Positions 8,225 to 10,385 of a stretch of DNA of 10,385 bases are shown here, one piece after another (position 1 is the first letter of the stretch; every line of letters begins with the position of its first letter). The translations under genes and the position numbers were made by a program. Under the pieces are notes generated by a model. That model saw nothing but the letters and a program-made list of their open reading frames with translations. It had not been told where the DNA came from and did not search any database. This DNA comes from Flavobacteriales bacterium (GTDB lineage Bacteria > Bacteroidota > Bacteroidia > Flavobacteriales > BACL11), in contig JABGXK010000262.1 in the NCBI GenBank assembly GCA_018675825.1, forward strand, positions 1 to 10,385, in the 5' to 3' direction.

Positions 8225-9265
8225 ATGAATAAGCCTAATTTAATTTTTATTTATCCCAAAAAGTTCACTTTTATAAGAACAGAAATAAAATTACTTGAAG
8301 AAGGTTATAATCTTAAGATTTATGATTTAAATTGGGAAAATAAAACTGCACTACCATTAAATCTTTTTAAACAGTTGTTTTTTTTAATTAGGTATATTTT
8401 TTTTACTAAATCTGTTTTAATATCATTTGGTGGTTATTGGTCATTGTTGCCAGCTATATTTGGTAAAATATTTAATAAAAAAGTATTTATTGTTGTTCAT
8501 GGTACTGATTGTGTTGATTTTTCTCAGATAGATTATGGTAATCTTAGATTACCAAGGATGCGATTTTTTATTAAATATACTTATAAACTTGTTGATACTA
8601 TTTTACCTGTTAGTGATTCATTAATATTTACAGAAAATTCATATTATAATGATGAAAAATTATTATTTGGATATAATCATCATTTTAAAAAAATTAAGAC
8701 GAAACACCATGTTATCCATAATGGAATTAATACTAATGATTGGTGTCGTAATCATGATATCAATAGAAATAAAAAATCTTTTATTACTGTCTTATCTAAA
8801 GGACAGTTTATTAGAAAAGGGGGTGAGTTAATTGTTCAGCTAGCTAAGAGACTTCCCAATTATGAATTTAATTTTGCTGGTATTGATAATTCAGATATTC
8901 CAGAAGATCTACCTAATATAAAATGTTTAGGTTATGTAACTCCAGATCAGTTACAAGATTTATATAGTAAAACACAATTTTATTTTCAGTTATCTTTATT
9001 TGAAGGTTTTGGAGTGGCAATATGCGAAGCAATGTTATGTGAATGCATACCTATTGTTTCAAATGTTAATTTTTTACCAGGAATTATTGGTGATAGTGGT
9101 TTTATTCTTAAAAAACGAAATGTAGATATGCTTGATAAATTAGTTAATATTGCATTTAATTCTAGTTATGATGATTTAGAGAAAAAAGCTAGGGCTAGAG
9201 TTGTAGATAATTTTTCTTATCATAAAAGAAAAGATAATTTGTTAAATTTTTTAAATAGTCAATGA
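8225..9265 (+). CDS. Glycosyltransferase family 4 (GT-B fold)
   Basis: This protein of 346 residues (from the ATG at 8225; a GTG at 8219 in the same frame would add two) begins with a short first strand PNLIFIYP. The N-terminal domain includes VLISFGGYWSLLPA (64-77) and VVHGTD (90-95). The C-terminal donor domain shows HNGIN (165-169), SKGQFIRKGGELIVQLA (191-207), FAGIDNSDIP and a textbook EX7E motif, FEGFGVAICEA, with E260 and E268. This is a GT4-type retaining glycosyltransferase, expected to be cytosolic or peripheral and to use a nucleotide-sugar donor; the sugar is not predictable. The C-terminal half is much better conserved in pattern than the N-terminal half, as usual for acceptor-side variation. 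Its stop overlaps the start of the second sulfotransferase gene (ATGA), so the two are coupled and probably act on the same glycan. The short start region allows little or no leader. Confidence 0.87.
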   Translation: MNKPNLIFIYPKKFTFIRTEIKLLEEGYNLKIYDLNWENKTALPLNLFKQLFFLIRYIFFTKSVLISFGGYWSLLPAIFGKIFNKKVFIVVHGTDCVDFSQIDYGNLRLPRMRFFIKYTYKLVDTILPVSDSLIFTENSYYNDEKLLFGYNHHFKKIKTKHHVIHNGINTNDWCRNHDINRNKKSFITVLSKGQFIRKGGELIVQLAKRLPNYEFNFAGIDNSDIPEDLPNIKCLGYVTPDQLQDLYSKTQFYFQLSLFEGFGVAICEAMLCECIPIVSNVNFLPGIIGDSGFILKKRNVDMLDKLVNIAFNSSYDDLEKKARARVVDNFSYHKRKDNLLNFLNSQ

Positions 9266-10122
9266 AGAATATTTTTCATATAGGTTATCATAAAACTGCT
9301 TCTACTTGGTTTCAGAAAAGATTTTATCCTTTTGTTAAAAATATAAGTAATGTAGATAGAGATGATATTAAACGTCATTTTTACTTTAGAGAACCTGTTA
9401 GCTTTTCAATTAATAATGATTTAGTTTTTTGTGATGAAGAACTTTCTGGAAATATCCATAATGCTGGTCTTTCTGGTTTTATACAGAATAATATTGCAAA
9501 TGAAATATCACAATTTAGTAATCCTAAGGTTATTATCTTTATAAGAAATCAGTATGATATTATTATTTCTTCTTATTTACAATATATTAAAGAGGGTGGT
9601 ACCTATTCTTTAAGGAAATACTTATATCACAATGATTTTAAGAGGCCACATAGAAGCCCTTTATTTTCATTTAATCATTTTGATTATAATACAATTATAG
9701 AAACTTATATAGATCTTATTGGAAAAGAGAATATATATGTATACCTATATGAAGATTTTATTAAAGATCAGAAGAATTTTATTCTAGAATTTAATAAAGA
9801 TCACAACTTTGATATTGATACCAGTTTAATAGATTTTTCAAAGAATAATTTCTCTTATTCTTATTTGTCTTATTACATGGCAAGGATTTTTAATAGGTTT
9901 ACTAGAAAAGATGTCTTATATAAGCATTATCTCTTTCATATTCCATTATTCTATGAATATTCAAGAGAGGTTTATAGTAGAATTAGATTATTAGAAATTA
10001 ATAAATCTAGTTTCTTAAATACTAAATTGAGATCTGAAATTAAATCTTTTTATGCTGACTCTAATAACTTATTAAAAAAGAATCTTTCTTTAGATATTGA
10101 TAAGTATAATTATCCCACTTGA
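9262..10122 (+). CDS. Sulfotransferase-domain protein, second type
   Basis: This 286-residue protein begins directly with the phosphosulfate-binding loop: NIFHIGYHKTASTWFQKRF (3-21), core HKTASTW with K11 and T15. The 3'-phosphate segment is VIIFIRNQYDIIISSYLQYI (90-109), with R95 and S103/S104. YLYEDF (161-166) and the terminal FYADSNNLLKKNLSLDIDKY (263-282, followed by NYP) match the end of many bacterial glycan sulfotransferases (SN..L..... then Y.YP). No signal peptide or membrane helix precedes the loop, so it should act in the cytosol with PAPS as donor. It differs strongly from the leftward sulfotransferase in loop sequence and C-terminus, so the two are not recent duplicates. The 4-base ATGA overlap with the upstream glycosyltransferase implies coupled translation. 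Its stop at 10120-10122 directly abuts the stop of the opposite-strand gene. The acceptor is unknown; a sugar is inferred from context. Confidence 0.82.
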   Translation: MKNIFHIGYHKTASTWFQKRFYPFVKNISNVDRDDIKRHFYFREPVSFSINNDLVFCDEELSGNIHNAGLSGFIQNNIANEISQFSNPKVIIFIRNQYDIIISSYLQYIKEGGTYSLRKYLYHNDFKRPHRSPLFSFNHFDYNTIIETYIDLIGKENIYVYLYEDFIKDQKNFILEFNKDHNFDIDTSLIDFSKNNFSYSYLSYYMARIFNRFTRKDVLYKHYLFHIPLFYEYSREVYSRIRLLEINKSSFLNTKLRSEIKSFYADSNNLLKKNLSLDIDKYNYPT

Positions 10123-10385
10123 TTATATTACCTTATTTATTCCAATAAGCCATCTCATTTGTATGAATTCATTATCATTTGCAGGTGTTCTATTTAAAAA
10201 TAAAGGAAGGTCTAATCTTATTACTAGTGGCTTAACATTTGTGGGGTTAAATCTTAATGTAGTTTCAAATCCTATTCCTGCATCTATTCTAAGATCTGAA
10301 AAAATATCATTCAAATTATCTCTATTTATTTTTTCATTAGTAATGGTACCAGCATCAGCAAATAAATATGAGTTTATCTTATTAC
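10123..10385 (-). CDS. C-terminal part of an outer-membrane beta-barrel protein (5' end outside window)
   Basis: The minus-strand frame is open to the window edge, giving at least 86 residues, so this is the 3' end of a longer gene. Visible segments alternate as beta strands: SYLFADAGTI, DLRIDAGIGFETTLRF, KPLVIRLDLPLFLNR and FIQMRWLIGINKVI at the C-terminus. 'FADAG', 'DAGIGFE' and 'LVIRLDLPLFLNR' are typical of the last strands of Bacteroidota outer-membrane barrels. They most remind me of the barrel-like tail of the large M1-family metallopeptidase-like (gluzincin) proteins; a BamA/TamL-type Omp85 protein is the main alternative. The last residue is isoleucine rather than the aromatic residue usual in barrel C-termini. 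The TTG at 10314 is an internal leucine codon, not a start. The gene converges on the sulfotransferase gene with no space between the stop codons. That it is a barrel is fairly sure; the family is not. Confidence 0.6.
   Translation of the reverse strand, partial: NKINSYLFADAGTITNEKINRDNLNDIFSDLRIDAGIGFETTLRFNPTNVKPLVIRLDLPLFLNRTPANDNEFIQMRWLIGINKVI

Noticed and set aside
7321..10122. Horizontal transfer of the sulfotransferase block based on lower GC
   Set aside because: Sampled lines look somewhat more AT-rich than carB, but surface-glycan genes are often so, and I did not compute composition; no integrase, transposase, tRNA or flanking direct repeats are visible.
1..10385. tRNA, rRNA, riboswitch, CRISPR array or insertion sequence
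   Set aside because: Coding sequence covers nearly the whole window; no cloverleaf-like segment, regular repeat-spacer pattern or transposase motif was seen.

Overview
The window reads as chromosomal DNA from a low-GC Bacteroidota, most likely a member of the Flavobacteriia. Four things point there: the gene order carB, DUF4834-type small protein, YfhO-family protein, GT4 glycosyltransferase, flippase; a CarB that stops right after the second synthetase unit, without the C-terminal allosteric domain; the absence of clear Shine-Dalgarno sequences; and TAnnTTTG-type promoter elements in the one real intergenic gap. The assignment rests on recognition by eye, not on a database search.

Left part (1-7330, all + strand): the 3' two thirds of carB, followed almost without gaps by a small membrane-anchored DUF4834-like protein, a large multi-pass YfhO-family (GT-C-like) membrane protein, a cytosolic GT-B glycosyltransferase (start overlaps the previous stop as ATGA) and a Wzx/MATE-like polysaccharide flippase. 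These look like one transcription unit with its promoter left of the window.

Right part (7321-10122): a compact cassette of three genes transcribed outward from a 58-bp AT-rich divergent intergenic region. A PAPS-type sulfotransferase runs leftward and its 3' end overlaps the flippase 3' end by 10 bp. A GT4 glycosyltransferase and a second, clearly different sulfotransferase run rightward, overlapping as ATGA. The last stop codon directly abuts the stop codon of a leftward gene (10123 to beyond the end) that encodes the C-terminal strands of an outer-membrane beta-barrel protein.

Taken together, the window suggests a surface or exported glycan whose sugars are added by two GT4 enzymes in the cytoplasm, decorated with sulfate by two sulfotransferases, and flipped across the inner membrane by the Wzx-like protein; YfhO may add or modify sugars on the periplasmic side. 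No polymerase (Wzy), ligase, initiating glycosyltransferase or PAPS-synthesis genes are present, so the system would depend on genes elsewhere. The most notable content is this small divergent sulfotransferase/glycosyltransferase cassette. I found no RNA genes, CRISPR arrays, mobile elements or clear hairpin terminators. There is no gene-free stretch over 300 bases; the longest gap is 58 bp.
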